Below, in pieces: positions 1-7,475 of a DNA stretch of 22,148 nucleotides. This DNA comes from DATARH01 sp035507475. GTDB lineage: Bacteria; Pseudomonadota; Alphaproteobacteria; ATCC43930; CGMCC-115725. The position numbers and the translations under genes were made by a program. Numbering within the stretch: position 1 is the stretch's first letter; each line of letters opens with the position of its first letter. Where the stretch lies: contig DATJOB010000390.1 in the NCBI GenBank assembly GCA_035507475.1, positions 1-22,148 of the forward strand, read 5' to 3'. Below the pieces are notes generated by a model. That model was not told where the DNA came from. It saw only the letters and a list, made by a program, of their open reading frames with translations, and searched no databases.

Positions 1-520
1 CGCCGCGGCCTATGCCGCGGCGCGCCGCGCCGGGCTCTCGCCCGCGGCGGCGATTGCCGGACTCCGCACCTTCCCCGGCCTCGCTCATCGACAAGAACTG
101 GTAGATACGATCGACGGGGTACGCTATATCAATGATTCGAAGGCCACCAATGCCGATGCCGCCGAAAAGGCGCTGGCGTGCTACGACGCGATCTACTGGA
201 TCGCCGGCGGCCTTCCGAAGGCAGGAGGGATCACGTCGCTGGCGCCCCTGTTCCCGCGCCTGCGGCATGCCTTCCTGATCGGCCACGCGGCGGGGGAGTT
301 CGCGGCGACGCTCGACGGCAAGGTGCCATACACGCGGTGCGGGGAGCTCGGCGCGGCGGTGGCGGCGGCGACCCAGCGGGCGCGCGCCGAGCATTTGCCC
401 GGCGCCGTGGTGCTGCTCTCGCCGGCCTGCGCTTCCTATGACCAGTTCGCCAATTTCGAGGCGCGCGGCGACACCTTCCGCCGCCTTGTCGGCGACTTGC
501 CGGGAGCGCACGGGGCATGA
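1..520 (+). CDS. murD: UDP-N-acetylmuramoyl-L-alanine--D-glutamate ligase, 3' part
   Basis: Cytoplasmic ATP-dependent Mur ligase that adds D-glutamate to UDP-MurNAc-L-Ala. The gene enters the window already open (reading from base 2), so only about the last 172 residues are present. This is the C-terminal domain and its approach. Seen directly: the segment INDSKATNADAAEKAL, the NDSKATN motif diagnostic of MurD, and near the end LLSPACASYDQF, the conserved LLSPACASFDQF block. The N-terminal UDP-binding domain and the ATP P-loop lie upstream of the window. Its TGA stop (518-520) overlaps the ftsW ATG, implying translational coupling inside the dcw operon. Identity is secure. The truncation is caused only by the window edge. 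Confidence 0.95.
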   Translation, partial: AAAYAAARRAGLSPAAAIAGLRTFPGLAHRQELVDTIDGVRYINDSKATNADAAEKALACYDAIYWIAGGLPKAGGITSLAPLFPRLRHAFLIGHAAGEFAATLDGKVPYTRCGELGAAVAAATQRARAEHLPGAVVLLSPACASYDQFANFEARGDTFRRLVGDLPGAHGA

Positions 521-1635
521 GGTTCGCGCGGGTCGACCAGAGCCCGGTGGCGCGCTGGTGGTGGACCGTCGACCGCTGGACGCTCGGCGCGCTGATGGCG
601 CTGATCGCGACCGGCGTCGTCCTGAGCCTCGCCGCGAGCCCCGCGGTGGCGGTGCGGATCGGCTACGACCCGCTGCATTTCGTCAAGCGCCACCTGCTCG
701 CCGTGCCGGTCTCGATCGCCATCATGTTCGCGGTCTCGCTGCTGCCGCCGCGGCGCATCCGCCGCGCCGCCTTCGCCCTCTTCGGGCTGGCGCTGGCGCT
801 GCTGGTGCTGACCCTGGTGATCGGCGTCGAGATCAAGGGCGCGCGGCGCTGGATCAACGTCGCCGGTCTCGGCATCCAGCCCTCCGAGCTGATCAAGCCG
901 ACCTTCGCCGTGGTCGCCGCCTGGCTCTTCGCCGAGCAGCGGCGCAACCCCGGTTTTCCCGGGAATTGGATTTCCGCCGGGCTGTTTGCGGTGATCGTGG
1001 CGATCCTCCTCAAACAGCCCGATTTCGGCATGGCCGGCGTCGTCGGCGCGGTGTGGTTCGCGCAGTTCTTCATGGCGGGCTTGCGGTTCTATTGGATCGG
1101 TATCGGGCTCGTCGGCACCATCGGCTCGGTCCTCGCCGCTTACGAGTGGCTGCCGCACGTCACCGACCGGATCAATCGCTTCCTCGACCCCGGCAGCGGC
1201 GACAGCTACCAGGTGCGGCGCTCGCTCGAAGCCTTTGCCAGCGGCGGGATGTGGGGCAAGGGGCCGGGCGAGGGCACGGTCAAGGACGTGCTGCCCGACG
1301 CCCACGCCGATTTCGTCTTCGCGGTCGCCGGCGAGGAGTTCGGCCTCGTCGCCTGCGTGCTGATCGTCGGGCTCTTCGCCTTTGTCGTGCTGCGCGGCTT
1401 TTCGCGGCTGCTCCAGGAGCAGGACCAGTTCGTGCTGCTCGCCGCCACCGGCCTGTTGATCCAGTTCGGGCTGCAGGCGGCGGTCAACATGGCGTCGGCG
1501 CTGCGCCTCATCCCGACCAAGGGCATGACCCTGCCGTTCCTCAGCTACGGCGTCTCGTCGATGCTGGCGCTGGCGCTCGGCATGGGCATGCTGCTCGCGC
1601 TGACCCGGCGAAGGCTGGGCGGAGACGAATTGTGA
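517..1635 (+). CDS. ftsW: Septal peptidoglycan glycosyltransferase FtsW (SEDS family)
   Basis: 372-residue polytopic inner-membrane protein of the SEDS family. It polymerises lipid II into septal glycan strands together with FtsI. Family blocks seen: KGARRWIN followed by IQPSEL.KP (about 110-128), the LLKQPDFGMA block, SYQV followed by GGMWGKGPGEG, and LPDAHADFVFAVAGEEFG, which contains the Asp (residue 265) matching the catalytic aspartate of the family. PFLSYGVSSMLALALGMGMLLAL lies near the C-terminus. About ten hydrophobic segments are visible. The start ATG lies within the ATGA overlap with murD. The neighbours murD and murG distinguish it from the paralogue RodA. The length is normal for an alphaproteobacterial FtsW. 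Confidence 0.96.
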   Translation: MRFARVDQSPVARWWWTVDRWTLGALMALIATGVVLSLAASPAVAVRIGYDPLHFVKRHLLAVPVSIAIMFAVSLLPPRRIRRAAFALFGLALALLVLTLVIGVEIKGARRWINVAGLGIQPSELIKPTFAVVAAWLFAEQRRNPGFPGNWISAGLFAVIVAILLKQPDFGMAGVVGAVWFAQFFMAGLRFYWIGIGLVGTIGSVLAAYEWLPHVTDRINRFLDPGSGDSYQVRRSLEAFASGGMWGKGPGEGTVKDVLPDAHADFVFAVAGEEFGLVACVLIVGLFAFVVLRGFSRLLQEQDQFVLLAATGLLIQFGLQAAVNMASALRLIPTKGMTLPFLSYGVSSMLALALGMGMLLALTRRRLGGDEL

Positions 1636-2774
1636 GCCCGGTCTTCGTACTCGCCGCAGGCGGCACCGGCGGGCATCTGTTCCCCGCCGAGGCGGTGGCG
1701 CGGCTGCTCGTCGAACATGGCGGCGCGGTGCATCTGGTGACCGACCGGCGGGCCGACGCCTTCGCCGCGGCGGTGCCGGGCGTGACCGTCGACCGGGTGC
1801 GCGCCGGACGGCTCGGCGGCGGTCCGCTGCACGCCGCCCGCGGTCTCGCCGATCTGGCGCTCGGCATGCTGCAGGCGCGGCGCCTGCTGCGCCGGCTGCG
1901 CCCGGCGGCGGTGGTCGGCTTCGGCGGTTATGCCTCGGTGCCGCCGATGCTGGCGGCGATGCAGCTCGGCCTGCCGACCCTGATCCACGAGCAGAATGTC
2001 GTCGTCGGCCGCGCCAACCGGATGCTCGCGCCGCGCGCCACGCGGATCGCCACCGGCTTCGCCGCGGCGGTGGGGCTGCGTCCGGCCGACCGCGCCCGCG
2101 CGGTCCACACCGGCAACCCGGTGCGCCCGGGGATCGCCGCGGTCGGCGCCGCCGGCTACCGCGCACCGGCGGACGGCGAGCCGATCGAGCTGCTCGCGAC
2201 CGGCGGCAGCCAGGGCGCGCGCATCTTCGCCGAACTTGCGCCGCCGGCGCTGGCGGCGCTGCCGCCGGCGCTGCGCACGCGGCTGCGGCTCGCCCAGCAG
2301 GCGCGCCCGGAGGACGCCGACGCGCTGGCGGCGCAATGCCGCGCGCTCGGCCTCGACGCCGAGATCCGCACATTCTTCGAGGATATGCCGGCGCGGCTGG
2401 CGCGCGCCCATCTGGTGCTCTGCCGGGCCGGCGCGTCGACCATCGCCGAGCTCGCCGCGGCGGGCCGGCCGGCGGTCCTCGTCCCCTACCCGCACGCGAC
2501 CGACGATCACCAGACCGCCAATGCCGGCGAATTCGCCAAGGCGGGCGGCGGCTGGCTGATGCCGCAGAGCGAGCTCGGCGTCGAGCGCCTCGCCGCTTTG
2601 CTCGCGACGCTGCTCGGCGATGCGCAGGCGCTGAGCGGCGCCGCGCAGGCGGCGCGCCGCTACGCGCGCGACGACGCCGCGGAGCACCTCGCCGGGCTCG
2701 TCCAGGGCCTCGCGGCAGGGCCCGCCGCAGGCGCCGCGGCAGGGCAGCCGGCGACTCTGGAGCGCGCCGCATGA
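1632..2774 (+). CDS. murG: UDP-GlcNAc:lipid I GlcNAc transferase MurG
   Basis: 380-residue GT28 glycosyltransferase. It works at the cytoplasmic face of the inner membrane and converts lipid I to lipid II. Seen: the N-terminal GGTGGH loop (residues 10-15), HEQN (119-122) followed by a long Arg/Ala stretch, the ATGGSQGARIF nucleotide-binding block, and RAGASTIAELAAAGRPAVLVPYPHATDDHQTANA, which contacts the UDP-sugar. The start is GTG at 1632, overlapping the ftsW TGA by the GTGA motif. It places VFVLAAGGTGGH right at the N-terminus, as expected for the family. The last 25 or so residues form a low-complexity Ala/Gly/Pro tail not needed for the fold. The stop overlaps the murC ATG. Confidence 0.96.
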   Translation: MSPVFVLAAGGTGGHLFPAEAVARLLVEHGGAVHLVTDRRADAFAAAVPGVTVDRVRAGRLGGGPLHAARGLADLALGMLQARRLLRRLRPAAVVGFGGYASVPPMLAAMQLGLPTLIHEQNVVVGRANRMLAPRATRIATGFAAAVGLRPADRARAVHTGNPVRPGIAAVGAAGYRAPADGEPIELLATGGSQGARIFAELAPPALAALPPALRTRLRLAQQARPEDADALAAQCRALGLDAEIRTFFEDMPARLARAHLVLCRAGASTIAELAAAGRPAVLVPYPHATDDHQTANAGEFAKAGGGWLMPQSELGVERLAALLATLLGDAQALSGAAQAARRYARDDAAEHLAGLVQGLAAGPAAGAAAGQPATLERAA

Positions 2775-4201
2775 GATCGCTGCCGCAGGGCCTCGGCCTC
2801 ATCCATTTCGTCGGCATCGGCGGCATCGGCATGAGCGGCATCGCCGAGGTGCTGCACAATCTCGGCTACAGGGTACAGGGCAGCGACGTCGCCGCCGGCG
2901 GCAATACGCGGCGGCTCAGCGGGCTCGGCATCCCGGTCGCGATCGGCCATGCCGCCGACAATCTCGGCGCCGCCGAGGTCGTCGTCGTCTCGTCGGCGAT
3001 CACGCCCGACAACCCGGAGATCGCCGCCGCCCGCGCGCGCCGCATCCCGGTGGTGCGGCGGGCCGAAATGCTGGGCGAGCTGATGCGCCTCAAATGGGCG
3101 GTCGCGGTCGCCGGCACGCACGGCAAGACCACCACCACCTCGATGATCGGCGCGCTGCTCGAAACCGCCGGGCTCGACCCGACCGTGATCAACGGCGGCA
3201 TCATCAACGCCTACGGCACCAACACGCGGCTCGGCGACAGCGACTGGATGGTGGTCGAGGCCGACGAGAGCGACGGCACCTTCACCCGCCTGCCGGCGGC
3301 GATCGCGGTCGTCACCAACATCGACCCCGAGCATCTCGACCATTACGGCAATTTCGCCGCGCTGCAGCAGGCCTTCGAGGGTTTTGTCGGCAACATCCCG
3401 TTCTACGGCTTCGCGGTGCTGTGCATCGACCATCCGGTCGTCCAGGGCATGGTCGCCCGCCTCGCCGAGCGGCGCATCCGCACCTACGGGTTCAGCCCGC
3501 AGGCGGATGTCCGGGCTATCAATATCAAGCACGGGCCCGCCGGCAGCGATTTCGACGCGCTGGTGACCGACCGCGCGAGCGGCAGCGACCGGGCGATCCG
3601 CGGGCTGTTCCTGCCGATGTTCGGCGAGCACAACGTACAGAATTCGCTGGCGGCGATCGCGGTCGCCGCCGAGCTCGGCCTGAGCGATTCGGTGGTGCGC
3701 GCCACCTTGCGCGGCTTCAAGGGCGTGCGGCGCCGCTTCACCAAGACCGGCGAGTGGAACGGCGTCGCGATCATCGACGATTACGGCCACCACCCGGTCG
3801 AGATCGCCGCCGTGCTGAAGGCGGCGCGCGGCATCGCCGGCGGCAAGGTGATCGCGGTGGTCCAGCCGCATCGCTACACGCGCCTCGCCAACCTGTTCGA
3901 CGGGTTCTGCACCTGCTTCAACGACGCGGATGCGGTGCTGGTGGCCGATGTCTATGCCGCCGGGGAGGCGCCGATCCCGGACATCGACCGCGACGCCCTG
4001 GTCGCCGGGCTCGCGGCGCACGGGCATCGCCACGTCGTCCCGCTCGACGATCCGGCGCGGCTCGCCGAGGCGGTCCGCCTGCTGGCGAAGCCGGGCGACT
4101 TCGTCGTCTGCCTCGGCGCCGGCTCGATCACCGGCTGGGCCAACGCGCTTCCCGCCGAGCTGGCCGCGCTCGACGACGCCTCGCGGGGCCGGGTGGCATG
4201 A
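2771..4201 (+). CDS. murC: UDP-N-acetylmuramate--L-alanine ligase MurC
   Basis: 476-residue cytoplasmic Mur ligase that adds L-alanine to UDP-MurNAc with ATP. Seen: the N-terminal Rossmann motif FVGIGGIGMSGIA (about 13-25), the ATP P-loop GTHGKTT (115-121) followed by TTSMIGALLE, VVEADESDGTF, the NIDPEHLDHYG block that binds metal and ATP, and the C-terminal DDYGHHPVEI and QPHRYTRL motifs. The C-terminus keeps the VCLGAGSIT motif. The length is normal. The ATG at 2771 is embedded in the murG stop (ATGA). The TGA at 4199-4201 is embedded in the murB start, so expression is coupled on both sides. The coding sequence has no interruption. Confidence 0.97.
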   Translation: MRSLPQGLGLIHFVGIGGIGMSGIAEVLHNLGYRVQGSDVAAGGNTRRLSGLGIPVAIGHAADNLGAAEVVVVSSAITPDNPEIAAARARRIPVVRRAEMLGELMRLKWAVAVAGTHGKTTTTSMIGALLETAGLDPTVINGGIINAYGTNTRLGDSDWMVVEADESDGTFTRLPAAIAVVTNIDPEHLDHYGNFAALQQAFEGFVGNIPFYGFAVLCIDHPVVQGMVARLAERRIRTYGFSPQADVRAINIKHGPAGSDFDALVTDRASGSDRAIRGLFLPMFGEHNVQNSLAAIAVAAELGLSDSVVRATLRGFKGVRRRFTKTGEWNGVAIIDDYGHHPVEIAAVLKAARGIAGGKVIAVVQPHRYTRLANLFDGFCTCFNDADAVLVADVYAAGEAPIPDIDRDALVAGLAAHGHRHVVPLDDPARLAEAVRLLAKPGDFVVCLGAGSITGWANALPAELAALDDASRGRVA

Positions 4202-5139
4202 TGGCCGCGCTCGCCGACCCGCGGGCCGGGCTCCTCGAACGGCTGCCGCCGGTGCGCGGCCGGATCGCCGCCAACGCCGCGATCGGGCCCCTGACCTGGT
4301 TTCGCGTCGGCGGCCCGGCCGAAATCCTTTTCCGCCCCGCCGATGCCGACGACCTCGCATCGTTCCTGGCCGCGCTGCCCGGCGATGTGCCGGTGACGGT
4401 GCTCGGCGTCGGCTCGAACCTGCTGGTGCGCGACGGCGGCATCCCCGGGGTGACGATCCGGCTCGGCCGCGGCTTTGCCGAGGTGGCGGCGCCGGGCGAT
4501 GCACGGGTCCGCGCCGGGGCCGGGGCGCTCGACCTCAACGTCGCGCTCGCCGCCGCCGAGGCGGGGATCGCCGGCCTCGAATTCCTGTCCGGCGTCCCGG
4601 GCACGATCGGCGGCGGGCTGCGGATGAACGCCGGCGCCTATGGCGGCGAGATCAAGGACGCGCTGGTCGAGGCCGCGGCGATCGATCGCCGCGGCGCGCG
4701 CCATCGCGTGCCGGGGGAGGCGCTCGGCCTCGGCTACCGGCACAGCGGCGCGCCCGACGACTGGATCTTCACCGAGGCGCTGCTCCAGGGCCGCGCCGGC
4801 GACCCGGCCGAGATCGCCCGCCGGATGGCCGAGATCAAGGCGGCGCGCGAAGCCTCGCAACCGATCCGCAGCCGCACCGGCGGCTCGACCTTCGCCAACC
4901 CGCCGGGCGACCAGGCCTGGCGGCTGATCGACGCGGCCGGCTGCCGCGGCCTCGTGCGCGGCGGTGCGATGGTCTCCGAGAAGCACACCAACTTCCTGAT
5001 CAATACCGGCAGCGCCACCGCCACCGATATCGAGGGGCTCGGCGAAGAGGTGCGGCGCCGGGTCCATGCCCGCTTCGGCATCGTGCTCGAATGGGAGATC
5101 CGCCGGGTCGGGCGGCACGGCGGCGAGCACCCGCCATGA
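4198..5139 (+). CDS. murB: UDP-N-acetylenolpyruvoylglucosamine reductase MurB
   Basis: 313-residue FAD- and NADPH-dependent reductase that makes UDP-MurNAc, the substrate of MurC encoded just upstream. Seen: NAAIGPLTWFRVGGPAEI at the N-terminus, the FAD-binding VLGVGSNLLVRDGG block, GVPGTIGGGLRMNAGAYGGE, the catalytic Ser in RTGGSTFANP (residue 230), SEKHTNFLIN, and the C-terminal LEWEIRRVG with the catalytic-type Glu 300. Size and the lack of an extra loop fit the shorter type II MurB. Two adjacent ATGs (4198 and 4201) are possible starts. The first gives the ATGA overlap used throughout this operon. It is followed directly by ftsQ, without the usual ddl. Confidence 0.96.
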   Translation: MMAALADPRAGLLERLPPVRGRIAANAAIGPLTWFRVGGPAEILFRPADADDLASFLAALPGDVPVTVLGVGSNLLVRDGGIPGVTIRLGRGFAEVAAPGDARVRAGAGALDLNVALAAAEAGIAGLEFLSGVPGTIGGGLRMNAGAYGGEIKDALVEAAAIDRRGARHRVPGEALGLGYRHSGAPDDWIFTEALLQGRAGDPAEIARRMAEIKAAREASQPIRSRTGGSTFANPPGDQAWRLIDAAGCRGLVRGGAMVSEKHTNFLINTGSATATDIEGLGEEVRRRVHARFGIVLEWEIRRVGRHGGEHPP

Positions 5140-5981
5140 CGCGGCCGCGGGGGGGACGGCAACGACGCAAGGGGATGTCGCGCAATCTGCGCCGCGCGGC
5201 GCTGTGGGGCGCGCCGCTCGCGCTGCTCGGCGGGCTCGCCGGCGGGGCGGTGTTGAGCGGCGCGGTGACGCTGCCCGGCTCGGGCCGCGAGCTGGCCGCC
5301 GCGTTGCTCGACCTCACCGGGAAATGCGGGCTGGTGGTCGACGACATCGAGGTCGACGGCCGCACCACCACCGACGTCGCGACGATCCTCGCGGCGCTCG
5401 ATGCGCAAGCCGGGACGCCGATCCTCGGCGTCGACCCGGCGCGGGCGCGCGAGCAGCTCGAACGGCTGCCCTGGGTAAGCTCGGCGGCGATCGAGCGGCG
5501 CCTGCCGGGAACGATCTACGTCCACCTGGTCGAGCGCCGGCCGCTCGCGGTCTGGCAGCATGACGGCAAGCAGGAGCTGATCGACCGCAGCGGGACGGTC
5601 ATCCCGGTGACCGATCTGTCGCGCTTTTCCAAGCTGCCGACCGTCGTCGGCGACGACCAGGCGCGCCGCGGCGCGGCGCAGCTCCTCGACCTGCTCGCCA
5701 ACGAGCCCGATCTGGCGGCCCGCGTCAGCGCTGCGGTGTTTGTCGGCGACCGCCGCTGGAACGTGCGCGTCGACAACCGGATCGACGTGCTGCTCCCCGA
5801 GGACGACATGGCCGGCGCCTGGGCGCGGCTGGCCCAGCTTGAGCGCACCAACCGGCTGCTGCAGCGCGACGTGGAGACCGTCGATCTGCGCCTCCCCGAC
5901 CGGCTGGTGATGCGGGTCACCGACACCCAGAAGGAGGTGCCGGCGGCCAAAAAGACGCATGCTGCGGGGAAGAACACATGA
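5136..5981 (+). CDS. ftsQ: Cell division protein FtsQ
   Basis: 281-residue bitopic inner-membrane protein that links FtsB/FtsL to the divisome. Seen: a short, very basic cytoplasmic N-terminus (MTRPRGGRQRRKG), one transmembrane helix at about residues 21-45, then a periplasmic POTRA domain containing VDDIEVDGRTTTDVATILAAL, PILGVDPARAREQLERLPWVSSAAIERRLPGTIYVHLVERRPLAVWQ. The ELIDRSGTVIP strand and a C-terminal beta domain follow. The last 20 residues are a Lys/Ala-rich tail. Start ATG 5136 overlaps the murB stop; a second in-frame ATG at 5175 would also leave the membrane helix intact. The position between murB and ftsA confirms identity. Sequence conservation in FtsQ is low by nature. Confidence 0.93.
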   Translation: MTRPRGGRQRRKGMSRNLRRAALWGAPLALLGGLAGGAVLSGAVTLPGSGRELAAALLDLTGKCGLVVDDIEVDGRTTTDVATILAALDAQAGTPILGVDPARAREQLERLPWVSSAAIERRLPGTIYVHLVERRPLAVWQHDGKQELIDRSGTVIPVTDLSRFSKLPTVVGDDQARRGAAQLLDLLANEPDLAARVSAAVFVGDRRWNVRVDNRIDVLLPEDDMAGAWARLAQLERTNRLLQRDVETVDLRLPDRLVMRVTDTQKEVPAAKKTHAAGKNT

Positions 5982-7291
5982 ACGGGCGGTTGACGCTGGC
6001 CGGCCGGATCCGGCGACCGACGGAGGGCAACGGAACGGCGCGCCGGGCACGGCAGCCGACGGCGCGCCCGCGCGGCAGCCTGATCGCCGGCGTCGATATC
6101 GGATCGAGCAAGATCTGCTGCTTCATCGCCCGCGTCGAGGGCGCCGAGCCGGTGATCCTCGGCATCGGCCATCAGGTGTCGCGCGGCATGCGGTCGGGGG
6201 CGATCGTCAACCTCGACGAGGTCAGCGATTCGATCCGCAGCGCGGTCCACGCCGCCGAGGAAATGGCCGACGAAAACATCGAAGGCGTCGCGGTCAGCCT
6301 GTCGACCGGGTTCGGCCCGTCCCGCCTGGTCAAGGCCGAGATCGGCATCGGCGGCCGCGAGATCAGCGACGCCGACATGCGCCACGTGCTGGAGCGCGGC
6401 TATCAGATGCGCGAAGCCGGCGACCGCGAGGTGATCCACTCCTTCCCGGTCGGCTTCTCGATCGACGACAGCCGCGGCATCCGCGATCCGCGCGGCATGA
6501 TCGGCACCCGGCTCGGCGTCAATATGCACATCGTCACCGCCAACGCGGCCGCGGTGCGCAACCACAGCGCCGCGATCGGCCGCGCGATGCTGGAACCCGA
6601 CGCGTTCGTCGTCAGCCCCTATGCGGCGGGCCTCGCCTGCCTCGTCGAGGACGAGATGAACCTCGGCGTCACGGTGATCGACATGGGCGGCGGCACGACG
6701 ACGATCGGCGTTTTCGTCGGCGGCAACCTGGTGTTCACCGATTCGGTGCCGGTCGGCGGCATCCACGTCACCAACGACATCGCGCGCGGCCTGTCGACCC
6801 CGCTCGCCCATGCCGAGCGCCTCAAGGCGCTGTTCGGCAGCGCCATCGCCTCGACCCTCGACGAGCGCGAGATGATCGCCGTGCCGCAGATCGGCGAGGA
6901 GGAAGAGGGCCACGCCAACCACGTGCCGAAATCGCTGCTCGTCAACATCATCGCGCCGCGCATCGAGGAGACCTTCGAGATGGTGCGCAACCGGCTCGAA
7001 GCGGGCGGCTCGGACAAGATCGCCGGCCGCCGCGTGGTGTTGACCGGCGGCGCCTGCCAGCTGCACGGCGTCAAGGAGCTGGCCGGGCTCATCCTCGACA
7101 AGCAGGTCCGGCTCGGGCGCCCGCTGCGCGTCAAGGGGCTGGCCGAATCGACGCACGGGCCGGCCTTCTCGGCGGCCGCGGGACTGCTCCATTTCGCGAC
7201 GTCCGAGCGGGCCGAGCGGCCGCGCCCGGTGCGCGCCGCGGCGCGCGGCCTGTTCGGCCAGATGTCCGGGTGGATCAGGGAGTATTTTTAA
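5978..7291 (+). CDS. ftsA: Cell division protein FtsA
   Basis: 437-residue actin-family ATPase that tethers FtsZ filaments to the membrane. Seen: the phosphate-1 motif GVDIGSSK (38-45), the phosphate-2 motif VIDMGGGTTTIGVF from residue 233, the adenosine motif TGGACQLHGVKELA from 356, and the C-terminal amphipathic membrane-targeting helix GLFGQMSGWIREYF. The first 34 residues are a basic, probably disordered extension before the actin fold. The ATG lies in an ATGA overlap with ftsQ. This is the last gene of the overlapping chain: its TAA stop is followed by a 180-base spacer, so ftsZ can be expressed separately. Confidence 0.97.
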   Translation: MNGRLTLAGRIRRPTEGNGTARRARQPTARPRGSLIAGVDIGSSKICCFIARVEGAEPVILGIGHQVSRGMRSGAIVNLDEVSDSIRSAVHAAEEMADENIEGVAVSLSTGFGPSRLVKAEIGIGGREISDADMRHVLERGYQMREAGDREVIHSFPVGFSIDDSRGIRDPRGMIGTRLGVNMHIVTANAAAVRNHSAAIGRAMLEPDAFVVSPYAAGLACLVEDEMNLGVTVIDMGGGTTTIGVFVGGNLVFTDSVPVGGIHVTNDIARGLSTPLAHAERLKALFGSAIASTLDEREMIAVPQIGEEEEGHANHVPKSLLVNIIAPRIEETFEMVRNRLEAGGSDKIAGRRVVLTGGACQLHGVKELAGLILDKQVRLGRPLRVKGLAESTHGPAFSAAAGLLHFATSERAERPRPVRAAARGLFGQMSGWIREYF

Positions 7292-7475
7292 GCGCCGCGC
7301 CGATTTTTTCCTGGTTCCGGCTTACGTCGGCCGGGAAAAATCGCGTAAAGTCGGCGCTGCGCCAGCCCGACGCGACCGGATCCAACGGCAATCCCGTCCC
7401 GTCAGTGGCAATCGCAAGGGGGGCCGGCACGGGCCGGAAAGGGACCACAGCCGCGCAGAGCGTGGAGAGGGCATG
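7292..7475 (+). promoter_or_regulatory. ftsA-ftsZ spacer, probable ftsZ promoter region
   Basis: About 180 bases with no open gene, the only sizeable gap in the cell-division half of the window. It contains an imperfect hairpin (7301-7343), a weak -10-like TAAAGT at 7346-7351 with a poor -35-like TTACGT at 7322-7327 (18-base spacer), and a 7-base direct repeat GGCAATC at 7387 and 7407. A Shine-Dalgarno sequence GGAGAGG is at 7464-7470. In alphaproteobacteria ftsZ often has its own promoter in this spacer, which fits. No full TTAA-N7-TTAA CtrA-type site is visible. Which element is the real promoter cannot be decided by eye. Confidence 0.45.
7301..7343 (+). repeat. Imperfect inverted repeat (hairpin) upstream of ftsZ
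   Basis: The left arm is 7301-7314 (CGATTTTTTCCTGG) and the right arm 7331-7343 (CCGGGAAAAATCG). They pair over 13 positions with one bulged T and one T-G pair, around a 16-base loop. The stem begins 9 bases after the ftsA stop. The T-run lies in the left arm and nothing T-rich follows the right arm, so it does not look like a classical intrinsic terminator. It could be an operator or an RNA structure in the ftsA-ftsZ transcript. Confidence 0.5.

Noticed and set aside
436..2859. Very long open frame on the minus strand opposite ftsW-murG
   Set aside because: Arg/Pro/Ala-rich shadow with no family motifs. High GC at third codon positions removes stops on the opposite strand.
7292..7472. CtrA-type site upstream of ftsZ
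   Set aside because: No TTAA-N7-TTAA pair is present in the spacer.
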